From positions 62,001 through 126,000 of the IMG/VR virus record IMGVR_UViG_3300009093_000035: a DNA stretch of 64,000 nucleotides; one strand, 5' to 3'. The notes beneath the pieces are model-generated. The model did not search any database. It saw nothing but the letters and a program-made list of their open reading frames with translations, and had not been told where the DNA came from. Shown in pieces: positions 51,577 through 60,142 of this stretch (positions are counted from its first letter, which is position 1; each line of letters opens with the position of its first letter). Made by a program: the position numbers and the translations under genes. This stretch comes from a virus.

Positions 51577-51894
51577 TCAGGCGTTGACGAGGTCCTTCAG
51601 CTTCTTCACGGCCGAAGCGCGGACCTTCCGCGACGCGGGCTTCGCCGCGTACTGCTTCATCTCGCCCGTGAACGGGTTCTTCCGCTCGCCGGCCTTCTTC
51701 GCCTCGGTCACGCGGACCTTCAGCTTCAGGAGATCCGGGATCACGAACTCGCCCGGGCCCTTCTTCCCCAGCTCGCGCTGGGCCAGGCCCGAGAGGGCCT
51801 CGAACGTGTCCACGACCTGCTTCTTCGTCAGGCCCGTCTTCTCCGCGATCTCGCTCATGATCTGAGCCTTCGTCAGGCGCTTGCTGTCACTCAT
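51577..51894 (-). CDS. HU/IHF-like DNA-binding protein (105 aa)
   Basis: RLTKAQIMSEIAEKTGLTKK, QVVDTFEALSGLA gives the N-terminal helices of the HU family. KNPFTGEMKQYAAKPASRKV is the DNA-gripping beta arm, close to the usual RNPxTGE. The size is that of a single HU subunit with a short N-terminal extension. It probably organises phage or host DNA. ATG 51894 with GAGG upstream. The hairpin after it suggests its own short transcript; the 115-base gap before it is the likely promoter region. Confidence 0.88.
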   Translation of the reverse strand: MSDSKRLTKAQIMSEIAEKTGLTKKQVVDTFEALSGLAQRELGKKGPGEFVIPDLLKLKVRVTEAKKAGERKNPFTGEMKQYAAKPASRKVRASAVKKLKDLVNA

Positions 51895-52009
51895 GGTCCT
51901 CGTCTTTCTTGGGTCGCCACCAACAGGTGTTAGATCCGACGAGATCTTACGCCTCGACGAAGGCCTCGATCACGAATCAGACGCCAAAAACGACCTTCTC
52001 GATCACTAT

Positions 52010-52213
52010 TCAGCTCCTCAGGTGGAGGTGGAGGCCGGTGCTCACCCCGAAGAGATCCGCGAGGAAGAGAACGGCCAGGAGTACGACCACGACGACGATC
52101 AGGACTCGAACGACCTTCAGGATCATCGGATCGGTGATGAACTGCTGGGCGACCCAGAGAACGAGGCTCGCCAAGACGATGATGAGAATCAGGGAAATCA
52201 GGGTGACTATCAT
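52010..52213 (-). CDS. Small two-helix membrane protein (67 aa)
   Basis: Two hydrophobic segments (LISLILIIVLASLVLWVAQQ and VLIVVVVVLLAVLFLADLFG) with a short loop. The pattern MIVTLISLILIIVLA...ADLFGV matches the Thivi_2564-type small membrane protein family found in bacteria and phages. A holin is possible from the two-helix layout, but no endolysin is adjacent. ATG 52213 follows AGGTAGG. Confidence 0.65.
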   Translation of the reverse strand: MIVTLISLILIIVLASLVLWVAQQFITDPMILKVVRVLIVVVVVLLAVLFLADLFGVSTGLHLHLRS

Positions 52214-52282
52214 AGATACCTACCTTTTCGGGTTCGAAAAGGAGGTCCGATAGCGGGGTTACGTTCCTATAGGAACTGAGGC

Positions 52283-53179
52283 TCAGAGGAACGAGCGGGG
52301 ACTCAAGACTCCGCGACCAACCGCCGGACCGAAGGCCGAACGGATACCAATCCCGTACTTCGGCTGCTGGAGACCGCGAATGAACTTCACGGTCCGAGCT
52401 TTCGCTTCGGTGGCCTTATCGAACTGAGACTCGGCGTTCTGCTTCAGAGACTCGTACTTCGCCGACTTCTCGATCGAGAGCGAAACTCCGCCGATCGAAT
52501 AGTCGAATTCGTCCGCCACCCAGTTGATCGAGAGCGCGAAACAAGCGTGAACGATCGCCTCCCAAAGGATAGCGGTCCTCCAGACAGCCTTCTCGGCGCA
52601 GAGCTTGTCCAAGGTGTTGAGATCTGGGGTCGTCGGGGGGAACATGTTCCACCAGTCGAGACCTCGTTCGAGGTACTCCAGAAGCTCGGCGTCTTCCCAG
52701 ATCTGACCGAAGACCTTGTTGTAGTTGCCGATGTTTCCCTCGGCCTCCGGCGGGCGGAAGTGGTAGAACTTGTCAGGGTTCTGATCGCGAAGAAGGAGAC
52801 GAAGCTTCGCGATCATCGAGGTCACGCAAAGCGAGTAGGTCGGGGTCGCCACGACTCCTGGAGAAACCACCGCCCACTCCTGAACCACTTGCTGAAGAGG
52901 GCTTCCAGCGTACTGCTTGAAGTTCCAGCGGATGACGTAGGTCCCAGGCGTCGCGCTCGTGGGTACTTGGAGGGAGGCGTAGTATTCCCCCACCGTCGGG
53001 TTCAGCGGGATTCGATTCGCCGACCCGATCAGAATCTCAGTCTCCGGCGGGCCGGGGCTGACGTAGTAGATCGCGTAGGTGATTTCGTACGCGTTCGAAG
53101 CGATGGAGTTGGAGTCCGTCAGGAAGATGTCGAGGTCTCCCTGACCGAGCGTCGTCCCAGGTAGGAATGCTACTGCCAT
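52283..53179 (-). CDS. Virion structural protein (298 aa)
   Basis: N-terminal about 110 residues form an Ig-like beta domain (QGDLDIFLTDSNSIASNAYE; TPGTYVIRWNFKQYAG). The C-terminal 190 residues are helical (MIAKLRLLLRDQNPDKFYHF; WEDAELLEYLERGLDWWNMF). This two-part pattern recurs in head-tail connector-type proteins of large phages. The beta part resembles the short protein at 53912. ATG 53179. Confidence 0.55.
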   Translation of the reverse strand: MAVAFLPGTTLGQGDLDIFLTDSNSIASNAYEITYAIYYVSPGPPETEILIGSANRIPLNPTVGEYYASLQVPTSATPGTYVIRWNFKQYAGSPLQQVVQEWAVVSPGVVATPTYSLCVTSMIAKLRLLLRDQNPDKFYHFRPPEAEGNIGNYNKVFGQIWEDAELLEYLERGLDWWNMFPPTTPDLNTLDKLCAEKAVWRTAILWEAIVHACFALSINWVADEFDYSIGGVSLSIEKSAKYESLKQNAESQFDKATEAKARTVKFIRGLQQPKYGIGIRSAFGPAVGRGVLSPRSFL

Positions 53180-53187
53180 GGTTCCCT

Positions 53188-53478
53188 CTATCGGGGTCGA
53201 TACTCACACCACCGAACGGCCGTGTCCAGAACGTAGGCGAAGACCGCCGAGGTCAACCCCCAGGACAACACCGATAGGACAGCCTCGTCCCACGTAGGGA
53301 GGCTTCTCTCGGCGAAACGGGAGAAGACCCACACCATCCACCCAGAGTGGAACCCGGTGCAGTAGGTGCACTTCACTAGAGCGTCCAGGAACCGATAGCG
53401 ACCTCGAAGGAAGAGCGCCTTGTTCTGAACCCCGAAAGTGATTGAGTAGGCGAACAGCAGATACATCCAGGAGGGCAT
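53188..53478 (-). CDS. DUF1360-like membrane protein (96 aa)
   Basis: Two or three hydrophobic segments with KCTYCTGFHSGWMVW between them. The CxxCxGFHxGW motif is the signature of DUF1360-type small membrane proteins found in phages and bacilli. ATG 53478 overlaps the stop of the upstream gene. Function of the family is not known. A virion or lysis role cannot be decided. Confidence 0.65.
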   Translation of the reverse strand: MPSWMYLLFAYSITFGVQNKALFLRGRYRFLDALVKCTYCTGFHSGWMVWVFSRFAERSLPTWDEAVLSVLSWGLTSAVFAYVLDTAVRWCEYRPR

Positions 53479-53894
53479 CACTTCTTCGCCCCTCCGAAGA
53501 ACCGACCAAAGACCCCTTGAGGGTTCGCCGGATTCGACGCCGGAAGCGGCTTCACCTCGGGCTCTTCAGGTTCCTCGAACCGAGAGGGAAGGACCTCCGC
53601 CCGAACTTCCTCTTTGGGGAAGCGAGAAGAATGGTCCACCAATCTACAACAAGACGTCTCGGACGACTCACGGAAGAGGTCAATCGAGTCGGACAGGTCT
53701 TCGGACGTTGATTCGGTGCTACAGTCGAACCCGAGCTGAATCTCTACCTTGTTGAGGGCCGTGAGGAGCATGTCTCGCTCTTCGGCCAACTCCGTAGTAG
53801 CGACTCCGTGACGGAATCGAATTTCGACGTCGAGAAGCCTTCTCATGGCTTCTCCCAACCCGATCGAGAGATTCTTTTGAGAACGATCCGACAC
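53478..53894 (-). CDS. Hypothetical acidic protein (138 aa)
   Basis: The N-terminal helix pair (GLGEAMRRLLDVEIRFRHGV; EERDMLLTALNKVEIQLGF) is followed by a Ser/Glu/Pro-rich, probably disordered tail that ends FGRFFGGAKK. Start GTG 53894. Coupled to the membrane-protein gene after it. No family recognised. Confidence 0.5.
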   Translation of the reverse strand: MSDRSQKNLSIGLGEAMRRLLDVEIRFRHGVATTELAEERDMLLTALNKVEIQLGFDCSTESTSEDLSDSIDLFRESSETSCCRLVDHSSRFPKEEVRAEVLPSRFEEPEEPEVKPLPASNPANPQGVFGRFFGGAKK

Positions 53895-53911
53895 TCAAGT
53901 ACCGTACCCCT

Positions 53912-54268
53912 TCATCTCACGAAACGCGCGTTCAGCCCCGGAGTAGAAGACCTGGACTTCAGGTTGAGAGCCAAGGTCTCAACGATCACGTCGAGGGAAA
54001 TCGGTACCGTGGCCTTCATCTCCCCGTAGAGGACGACCCCATCCGTAAGGGACGTAGGGATGTCGTACCGGTACGAGTACCGACCAGGATCCGGAGGGGT
54101 CACCGGGAGAAGCGGGGCGCTCGCTACCAACACGATCTCGTTTCCGGTAACCGGATCGAATTGGAAGATCTTGATAGCCGGAGACAGCACCGAAATCGGG
54201 GCTCCGAGGGAGTCCAGATAGAGCTTCGTGAAGACGAAGGGTTCGCCGATGAATGCGTCCGAGGACAT
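53912..54268 (-). CDS. Small beta-rich virion protein (118 aa)
   Basis: An Ig-like pattern (FTKLYLDSLGAPISVLSPAI, PDPGRYSYRYDIPTSL) resembles the N-terminal domain of the gene at 52283. It is probably a virion decoration or connector component. ATG 54268, with AGGA upstream. Confidence 0.5.
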   Translation of the reverse strand: MSSDAFIGEPFVFTKLYLDSLGAPISVLSPAIKIFQFDPVTGNEIVLVASAPLLPVTPPDPGRYSYRYDIPTSLTDGVVLYGEMKATVPISLDVIVETLALNLKSRSSTPGLNARFVR

Positions 54269-54276
54269 CTAAGAGA

Positions 54277-54296
54277 GGTCCTGGTATAGGAGGACC
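54277..54296 (-). promoter_or_regulatory. Leader hairpin near start at 54268
   Basis: GGTCCT (54277-54282) and AGGACC (54291-54296) pair around an eight-base loop. The 3' arm on the mRNA contains the AGGA ribosome site of the downstream gene. Confidence 0.35.
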
Positions 54297-54298
54297 CG

Positions 54299-54556
54299 CT
54301 ACGCGTGAGTAAGGGACTTCATGTTCCGGACCTCGTCAGCGTAGTCCAACGCGCTGACTTTCCCAGAGCGGTTGAAGTATTCGCGCTTCAGATCACGGAT
54401 CGAGTCGCCGTTCTCGAACGAAAAGAAGACCCTTCCGTTCTCGCGATTGGCCTCCAGGAACTTCACCCCCGCTACGCGAAGGAAGGCCGCATAGTACATG
54501 TCCGTCGTGCGGTAGATCTTCTCGTCGTCGGACGGCATGGGGGGTTTCTTGTCCAA
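54299..54556 (-). CDS. DUF5659-like small protein (85 aa)
   Basis: KIYRTTDMYYAAFLRVAGVK followed by GRVFFSFENGDSIRDLKREY and a C-terminal helix ending VRNMKSLTHA matches the DUF5659 pattern common in phages and gut bacteria. The start is TTG 54556 (GGAGG ten bases upstream) or the in-frame ATG 54538, which lacks a site. Role unknown. Confidence 0.65.
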   Translation of the reverse strand: MDKKPPMPSDDEKIYRTTDMYYAAFLRVAGVKFLEANRENGRVFFSFENGDSIRDLKREYFNRSGKVSALDYADEVRNMKSLTHA

Positions 54557-54621
54557 GACTCTAGGCCCTCCGCGGACTCTACCCTTCGGACTTCGTTGAC
54601 AGAAACGAAAAGTCTTGACCG

Positions 54622-54652
54622 GAAAAAGCAGAAGCCGCCTTGCGGCGGCTTC
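54622..54652 (-). terminator. Intrinsic terminator after abundant structural gene
   Basis: GAAGCCGCC (54631-54639) and GGCGGCTTC (54644-54652) form a nine-pair stem with a four-base loop. On the minus strand it is followed by TGCTTTTTCC, the T-run of a Rho-independent terminator. A second hairpin, CCCCAC (54655-54660) with GTGGGG (54671-54676), lies just before it, between the structural gene stop and the terminator. Confidence 0.8.
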
Positions 54653-54695
54653 GACCCCACCTCCGAAGAAGTGGGGGGAGGACCCGATCAGTAGA

Positions 54696-55382
54696 TCAGA
54701 GGACCGCGCCGGTGTTGTCGTACACGACGATCGCCGCGCCCGTCGTACCGCGGTACTTGAAGCCCGCGTCCGAGAAGCCGTTGATCTGGCCCTGAGCGAG
54801 CGAGATGTAGAACGACGAATCGGACACGAGGATGTCGCGGTACGTGTTGAAGTTGAAGTTGTTCGCGTTCCACGTCGCGGGCGACGTCTGCGGATGGAAG
54901 GTCGAGACGACGACCTGAACGATCGTGCCGGCCGGAACCGTGTAGGTCGCGCCCGAGAGGATCCGGAGGATGTCGATCACGGTACCGGTCGAGGTGTTCG
55001 CCGTGAGCGTCGCGCCCGCCGCCGCAGCCGCGAGGATCACGTTGATCGCCGCGAGCGTCGTCGCCGCGCCCGTCTTCATCGCCGCGATCAGGGCGTTCGC
55101 CGCCGTGGTCGCCTGAGCCGGCGTGAGAGCCGGACCCGCCGCGCCGACCTGGACGTTGGCGATCAGGTAGGCCGCGAGGCCGCTCTGAGCCGTCTTCAGG
55201 TAGCGCTGAGTCGCGCCCGTCGAGCTGAGCACGACGGTGTTCGTCACGGGCGCGCTGACGTAGCGCGGGCCCTGGGGCTGAGGATCGATGCTCTGATTCC
55301 GCTGCGAGCCGTTCGGCCAGAAGTCGGTGATCTGGAGAACCCCGTTGGGGATGTCGGTGCGGCGCTTGCAGATGAACGGCAT
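54696..55382 (-). CDS. Probable abundant virion structural protein (228 aa)
   Basis: Begins MPFICKRRTDIPNGVLQITD and has a long Ala/Leu/Ile-rich helical middle (LTPAQATTAANALIAAMKTG) and a beta-rich end (NNFNFNTYRDILVSDSSFYI). Codon use is even and strong. The gene stands alone between a structured leader and an intrinsic terminator, as expected of a highly made virion protein such as a decoration or capsid component. The same N-terminal pattern occurs in uncharacterised phage structural proteins. Whether it is the major capsid protein cannot be told from sequence alone. Confidence 0.6.
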   Translation of the reverse strand: MPFICKRRTDIPNGVLQITDFWPNGSQRNQSIDPQPQGPRYVSAPVTNTVVLSSTGATQRYLKTAQSGLAAYLIANVQVGAAGPALTPAQATTAANALIAAMKTGAATTLAAINVILAAAAAGATLTANTSTGTVIDILRILSGATYTVPAGTIVQVVVSTFHPQTSPATWNANNFNFNTYRDILVSDSSFYISLAQGQINGFSDAGFKYRGTTGAAIVVYDNTGAVL

Positions 55383-55406
55383 GTCGTATCTCTCTTTCCG
55401 GATCGA

Positions 55407-55451
55407 GGAGTTTGGGAAAGGTGCCTTTGAAGAGGCCTCTTCCTAAACTCC
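55407..55451 (-). promoter_or_regulatory. Structured leader of the 228-residue structural gene
   Basis: GGAGTTT (55407-55413) and AAACTCC (55445-55451) close a long imperfect stem that extends through GGAA/TTCC pairs. It lies 25 bases upstream of the ATG. It may mark a processed or stabilised 5' end of an abundant transcript, or be a terminator of the upstream gene. Confidence 0.5.
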
Positions 55452-55482
55452 CAGAGATAGGCCGTCTAACGCCTCAATCTGA

Positions 55483-56244
55483 TTAGGCGCTGTTCACCAC
55501 AGCGATACGGATCGTGAACCAGGGATTCCCGCCCGTAGAAGCGACGAACATCTCAGGGACCCCGGCTCCGGTGAGGCTGATGTCGTCTCCGGGCATGATG
55601 ACCGTCGGAGGCACTCCGGGGTGGAAGCTCACGAAGAGCGGGAAACCTCCGGAGACCGGGTCGAGGTTCCGAATCGAGATCGTTGTGGAGTACGCCGGAA
55701 CCATGAAGTCCAGGACCCCTTCATTCAGGTAGTCCGGAAGGTTGGGCGGGAAGGCTCCCAGGGCCAGGTTCGGGGCCTTCCCGGTCACCGTGAGCACCGG
55801 CTCCTTCGTTGAGAAGAAATCGAAAGGAGGGACGATGACGATTGGACCTTCGGGAAGGTACGCGTTTGCCGCGATTGAGAACCTCTGAGCCCTCATGAAG
55901 AGCGTCTGATCGTCGGAAGGGATGTACGAGTCTCCGGCGACGACTGGAGTCGCATAGTCGTCGAGATCGAAGACACCTCGACTGAGGTCCCGACGAGACT
56001 CCTCGACTCCAGGGTACCTCTTCGCCCGAATCGACTGGCTCCGGAACTCCCCGCCGTTCGGAATCACGAACATCGGCTTCGTCCCGAACCCGCCCACGCC
56101 CATGACGTTGACCCCGTAGGCGTCGTTCAGCCGGGAGGCTCCGTTGATTCGGTAGTTCGCGACCCCTTGAAGCTTTGGGAGCGTCAAGTTGATCTGATTC
56201 GCACTCCGATACTGGACCGAAGGGATGTCTCGCTGGCGGGTCAT
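55483..56244 (-). CDS. Virion structural protein (253 aa)
   Basis: A beta-rich, Pro/Gly-rich protein (YRINGASRLNDAYGVNVMGV; AYLPEGPIVIVPPFDFFS) that ends in strands (GNPWFTIRIAVVNSA). No enzyme motif. ATG 56244 follows AAGGGG. It is part of the virion block between the abundant structural gene and the zinc-ribbon gene. Function by position only. Confidence 0.5.
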   Translation of the reverse strand: MTRQRDIPSVQYRSANQINLTLPKLQGVANYRINGASRLNDAYGVNVMGVGGFGTKPMFVIPNGGEFRSQSIRAKRYPGVEESRRDLSRGVFDLDDYATPVVAGDSYIPSDDQTLFMRAQRFSIAANAYLPEGPIVIVPPFDFFSTKEPVLTVTGKAPNLALGAFPPNLPDYLNEGVLDFMVPAYSTTISIRNLDPVSGGFPLFVSFHPGVPPTVIMPGDDISLTGAGVPEMFVASTGGNPWFTIRIAVVNSA

Positions 56245-56260
56245 GTTCCCCTTGTAAGAG

Positions 56261-56659
56261 CTATCGGGCCTTCACCGCGCGCTCGGCTCGAACCTTGGGT
56301 TCGTAGGAAGCCCCGCTCTTCCCCTTTGCGGTCGCAAGCTTCTGGGCGTCGGCCCAGGACTCCGTACGTTCCCCGTTCACATTCGGGACGAGTCTCACCC
56401 CCGGGGCGTCCCGAACCCTTTCGGTCTGCTTCTCCCCGACTCGACGGCGCTTCGCGGCCATCTGACCGGCGACTCGGTTGTTCTTCGACGCCCACCCGTC
56501 TCCCACGAAGATCAATCCTGGGGAAGAGACCTGCTTCTTCCCGAGAGTCCCGCACTTCTCACACTTCTGAGGAGAGTCGTACTCGGCGATCGGAAGGAAA
56601 CGCTCGAACTCGTCGACCTTGCACTTCTTGTTCGGGCACTTGTACTCGTAGGTAGGCAT
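56261..56659 (-). CDS. FmdB-type zinc-ribbon protein (132 aa)
   Basis: MPTYEYKCPNKKCKVDEFER and CEKCG give the FmdB ribbon, with one unusual CxxxxC knuckle and one CxxC. The C-terminal part is basic and disordered (AAKRRRVGEKQTERVRD). It parallels the gene at 27409 but is not a close copy. Encoded five bases after the composite SWIM-domain gene. Confidence 0.7.
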   Translation of the reverse strand: MPTYEYKCPNKKCKVDEFERFLPIAEYDSPQKCEKCGTLGKKQVSSPGLIFVGDGWASKNNRVAGQMAAKRRRVGEKQTERVRDAPGVRLVPNVNGERTESWADAQKLATAKGKSGASYEPKVRAERAVKAR

Positions 56660-56663
56660 TGCC

Positions 56664-58763
56664 CTACACCTTACCGGTCGGCAGCTCCCAGTTCTTCACC
56701 ATGTCGAGAGTCGCTGCGACGTGCTTACAGACCTTGTGGATCGAGGTCGGGTCTTTGATCGAGGGCTTCGAGGCCGTGCCTCTCGGGCTCCCGTACAGGT
56801 AGTTCCCGAACTTCGCCCAGTGTTCCGGTCCCTGCCACTGCCAGAACGGACAGGAGCAAGAGACCTCCAGATCCATCCGCCCGAGCTTCGAGACGTTCTT
56901 CGCGGGCCGCGAGACCTTCATCCGAACCACGTAGGTCTCTTTCGAGGTCGCGCCCGGAACCGAGAACGTGTACATCGCGTTCTTCTGATCGAAGCGCTTC
57001 CCCTTTGGCCTCAGGGTCTTCGCTCGAAGGAGAACGTCAGTCGAAGTCTCCCCGAGAAGCTCAGCGAGACGCTTCGCGACTCTCCAAGCCGAAGCTACTC
57101 GCTGGGAAGAGGCTTCCTTGTTCACGAATCCGTGACCCGAGGGGATCACCTTCGCGGATCCGGGCGTATCCGGCATCTCTCCGCGCTCGCGGTAGACCTC
57201 GATGTCATGGCTCTGGGCCCGATCGCGGTGCTCCTGATCGGGGTAGGGAAGCGACGGGTTGACCGGAGAAGGTTCGCCCAGGTTCTGAGCCCCGGGTCCC
57301 GGGTCCATGTTGTAGCCCGGACGGTAGACCTCTCGGTAGAAGGTCGCGGCTACCGCTCGCGGATCCGGAGACCCGTAAGCCTCCTCCAGCAAGCTGAAGA
57401 AGGTGTCGAGGTCCTCATCGGTTTCGAAGACCATCCCCGAGGTGAAGGCGCGAAGCGGGACGACTTCGCAGTCTTCCGTATCCCCATCGATGTGGACGAG
57501 GAGACCCTCATCCTCGAAGCCGAGGAGATCGCCCCATCCCCACACCTCGTGGTAGAACGAAAGGGGCAAAGAAGACGAAGCCTTCTTGTCCTCTCGCTCC
57601 TTTCGCGAACGTTCAGCGATCGAGCGCGCGCCGCCCGCGGGGAGACGACGAAAGCGGTTGTGGTACTTCGGCATGTTGCGGAGGGACTTCCTCCGCTTGA
57701 ACTCGGGGCTGTTTCGGATCTTCTTGTACCGGCGCTTCGCCTGCATACGGATCCGGTTCTTCCGCCGACGGTAGTTCTTCTGGTAGTAGCGCTTCGCGTA
57801 CGACTTCTGCTTGTGTTGACGGCTGTCGTACGTCGGAAACATCCCCGCGCCCGCGGCCTCGCGGATCGCTTGGAGCATCTCCTCCTCGGACCCTTCTCCC
57901 GTCGCCGTCCGACGTGGATAGACGTTGTCCTTGTAGGGGTGGCCGTACTCTTCGCCGGGAGTCCCAGGCGTTCTCATCTTGAACTGAGACTGGGGGTTCG
58001 GCGAAGCGGGTTGGCCCTTCGTAGCCGGGCCTGGGGTGTTGTAGACGGGAGGACCGTGACGGTGCTCCACCAGGTCCACGTTGTTGTCCGTCGTCTCCGG
58101 AAGGGACCTCTCGCGGTCCGACTTCCAGGTCTCTCCGGGGGCGTGGTAGATCGAATCCCCGAGAGGATCGTTGATCCCCTTCGCGGGCTTCTCGTCTACG
58201 AAGGTACGGACCCCGGCGAGATCAGCCGCTGGAGCTTGGTACCCAGCGCCGCGAATCTGACACCCTCCGGCCGGAGCTTCCGGAGTCTTCCGGTTCTTCC
58301 AGTAGGTGGTGATGAGAGACGGCGTCCCCTTGTGGGACCCGAATCCGAAGACGAAGAACAATCCGGACTTCGGATCGACCCACTCCATCTTCTGACGATC
58401 GGACTGGAGGAGCTGCCGGTAGCGCGGATCTCGCTTCCGCTTCCAGTCCTCGATCTCCGAGACGAAATGGGAAAGCGCCTCGCGAAGATCTCGAATCGTC
58501 ACGGACCGAAGGTCCATCCGATACTGAGAGTGGGGAGTGAGAACGAACTGATTGAAGGGGTGAGGGCCGCGTTCGATCAGCGGGTCGTAGACCTCGTGAG
58601 CCTGCTGGTTCGTGAGGTCCTGGTCTCGATCCACAAGCGACACGAGTTCCTCGGCCTCGCCTGGGGGAAGCTTCTCCTTCAAGATTCGATCTACAACCCG
58701 GCACGGACCTCCGGCGAGTCCGAGCGGAGGTTGAAGATCCGCGTACTTGAAGAGGAGCGCCAT
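56664..58763 (-). CDS. Composite protein with DUF4258-like, basic and SWIM domains (699 aa)
   Basis: Residues about 75-165 (TPHSQYRMDLRSVTIRDLRE, ending TTYWKNRK) resemble DUF4258/RelE-like toxins. Residues about 335-390 are extremely basic (KRYYQKNYRRRKNRIRMQAK), like a nucleic-acid-condensing region. This ends near REDKKAS. A small domain follows, then VNKEASSQRVASAWRVAKRL. Residues 595-690 form a SWIM zinc finger (SCSCPFWQW with CKH downstream). The Lys-Ala-Ser steps between parts look like processing sites of a polyprotein. ATG 58763. Confidence 0.6.
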   Translation of the reverse strand: MALLFKYADLQPPLGLAGGPCRVVDRILKEKLPPGEAEELVSLVDRDQDLTNQQAHEVYDPLIERGPHPFNQFVLTPHSQYRMDLRSVTIRDLREALSHFVSEIEDWKRKRDPRYRQLLQSDRQKMEWVDPKSGLFFVFGFGSHKGTPSLITTYWKNRKTPEAPAGGCQIRGAGYQAPAADLAGVRTFVDEKPAKGINDPLGDSIYHAPGETWKSDRERSLPETTDNNVDLVEHRHGPPVYNTPGPATKGQPASPNPQSQFKMRTPGTPGEEYGHPYKDNVYPRRTATGEGSEEEMLQAIREAAGAGMFPTYDSRQHKQKSYAKRYYQKNYRRRKNRIRMQAKRRYKKIRNSPEFKRRKSLRNMPKYHNRFRRLPAGGARSIAERSRKEREDKKASSSLPLSFYHEVWGWGDLLGFEDEGLLVHIDGDTEDCEVVPLRAFTSGMVFETDEDLDTFFSLLEEAYGSPDPRAVAATFYREVYRPGYNMDPGPGAQNLGEPSPVNPSLPYPDQEHRDRAQSHDIEVYRERGEMPDTPGSAKVIPSGHGFVNKEASSQRVASAWRVAKRLAELLGETSTDVLLRAKTLRPKGKRFDQKNAMYTFSVPGATSKETYVVRMKVSRPAKNVSKLGRMDLEVSCSCPFWQWQGPEHWAKFGNYLYGSPRGTASKPSIKDPTSIHKVCKHVAATLDMVKNWELPTGKV

Positions 58764-58766
58764 GGC

Positions 58767-59336
58767 TCAGTACTTCAGGTCGAGCCCGAGGCGAATGTCG
58801 TCGGGGGTAGGAGTACGGGAGCACAGGCCAACCACGATCACATCCGTACCGCCCGTGGCGAGAAGGAGAAGCGCGTCGGGGTCCTGACAGAGGAGACCGT
58901 TCTCGCTGATCTTCAACGGGTCGTTGATCGTGTAGACCGCCGGACCCCCGGCTCGAACCCCGAAGGCGTCCAACGCGATCTTCTCGTAGTTGGTGAAGAG
59001 AAAGCGCCCGCCGCCGACGATGAGGGTAATGACGCTCGCCCCCGAGGCCACCGCAGCGAAGTCGCTCTTGTTCTGGTAGCTGGTGTAGTTTCGGTACGTC
59101 GACCGGCGCGGGTCGTTGTAGTTCTCCGAACCGTAGAGGATGAACCCGGTCGTGTAGATTCCACCGCTCTTCTCGACCGTGAACTGAGAGACGGGAGGAA
59201 CCTGAACGTCGGCGTAGTCGACCCACTGGCCTCCGAGCCATCCGGTCGAGCGAAGAATCGGCCCAGCAGTAGCGGTGAACTTGTCACCCTGCTTCAGGAC
59301 CATCACGTCGTCGTCGGTCTGATCCGCGGCTCCCAT
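58767..59336 (-). CDS. Virion-associated beta protein (189 aa)
   Basis: A beta-rich protein with strands around GDKFTATAGPILRSTGW, SGASVITLIVGGGRFLFTNY and DALLLLATGGTDVIVVG. No catalytic or binding motif. It follows the RVAxRF-containing gene by two bases and precedes the composite gene by three bases. A virion role is inferred from its neighbours. Confidence 0.5.
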   Translation of the reverse strand: MGAADQTDDDVMVLKQGDKFTATAGPILRSTGWLGGQWVDYADVQVPPVSQFTVEKSGGIYTTGFILYGSENYNDPRRSTYRNYTSYQNKSDFAAVASGASVITLIVGGGRFLFTNYEKIALDAFGVRAGGPAVYTINDPLKISENGLLCQDPDALLLLATGGTDVIVVGLCSRTPTPDDIRLGLDLKY

Positions 59337-59338
59337 GA

Positions 59339-60094
59339 CTACACGAGCTTCTTGTGCTTGGGGAGTTCGTCGCGACCTTCCGGTAGACCCTTCGTTCCGG
59401 GCTGCTCGGTCTCGATCACGTACCGGTTGAGGGTCGAGAACTGTCTCCCACCCGGAAGAGTCTCGATCTCGGACGGATCCAGAGGCGCGTTGTTCGCTTC
59501 CGACTTCGCCTCGGATACGGTCCGATCAGCTTCGGAATCCTTCACCGACTTCACCGCGACGCCAGGCTTGTTCGAGACCGCGTTCGATTCGGAGAACTCC
59601 CGAACCTCTCTCATCTCCGGATTCCCGAAGAAGTAGGCCTCAGCCGTCGGGGCCGCCCCGGGAGGGGCCTCCGCCGCCTCTAGGAAGCGCTCCGCGACCC
59701 GATCGGGGCCGGCGGATAGGAACCGGTGGGCGACCCGCTCGGGGGCGGATTCCTTCCCCCGGGAGCCCGCGAAGGGAGCCGTCTTCAAGGATTCGTCCAC
59801 CATCTCTCGGTCGTCCAAGGAAATCCGCCCCCGCAAGAAATCCTCGCCCATGACCGTCATGGCGTAGGACGTCCGGTCGAGAGCCCGCTCGGCCGCGCTC
59901 AGACGCGCCGGGAATCCCTGTAGGATGTCCCCGGCGACCTGGTAGAGATGGTCCCTAGCCTCGGAGTCGTCCACCATCGCCTGGACCCTATCAGCCATGA
60001 GGCGGATCCGGTGGACCTCGATACGCGCAGACGTGATCCCCTCGGCGAGAAGGGACCACGCTACTTGACTGGAGGCGGTCTTGCGTTGACTCAC
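59339..60094 (-). CDS. Protein with tandem RVAxRF motifs (251 aa)
   Basis: Residues 1-115 are helical (HRIRLMADRVQAMVDDSEAR). Then GKESAPERVAHRFLSAGPDR, VAERFLEAAEAPP gives two copies of the RVAxRF motif, followed by a disordered Ala/Glu/Ser-rich C-terminal half. Possible scaffold-like or head-packaged protein. Start is GTG 60094. No known domain. Confidence 0.55.
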   Translation of the reverse strand: MSQRKTASSQVAWSLLAEGITSARIEVHRIRLMADRVQAMVDDSEARDHLYQVAGDILQGFPARLSAAERALDRTSYAMTVMGEDFLRGRISLDDREMVDESLKTAPFAGSRGKESAPERVAHRFLSAGPDRVAERFLEAAEAPPGAAPTAEAYFFGNPEMREVREFSESNAVSNKPGVAVKSVKDSEADRTVSEAKSEANNAPLDPSEIETLPGGRQFSTLNRYVIETEQPGTKGLPEGRDELPKHKKLV

Positions 60095-60142
60095 GGCTTC
60101 ATAAGCCGCCAGCCCATAGCCTTAATCTCGTTGGGACCGAGA

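Noticed and set aside
54696-56244. Major capsid protein assignment for the two structural genes here
   Set aside because: Neither shows recognisable HK97-fold signatures, and no portal, terminase or protease gene is adjacent to support it.
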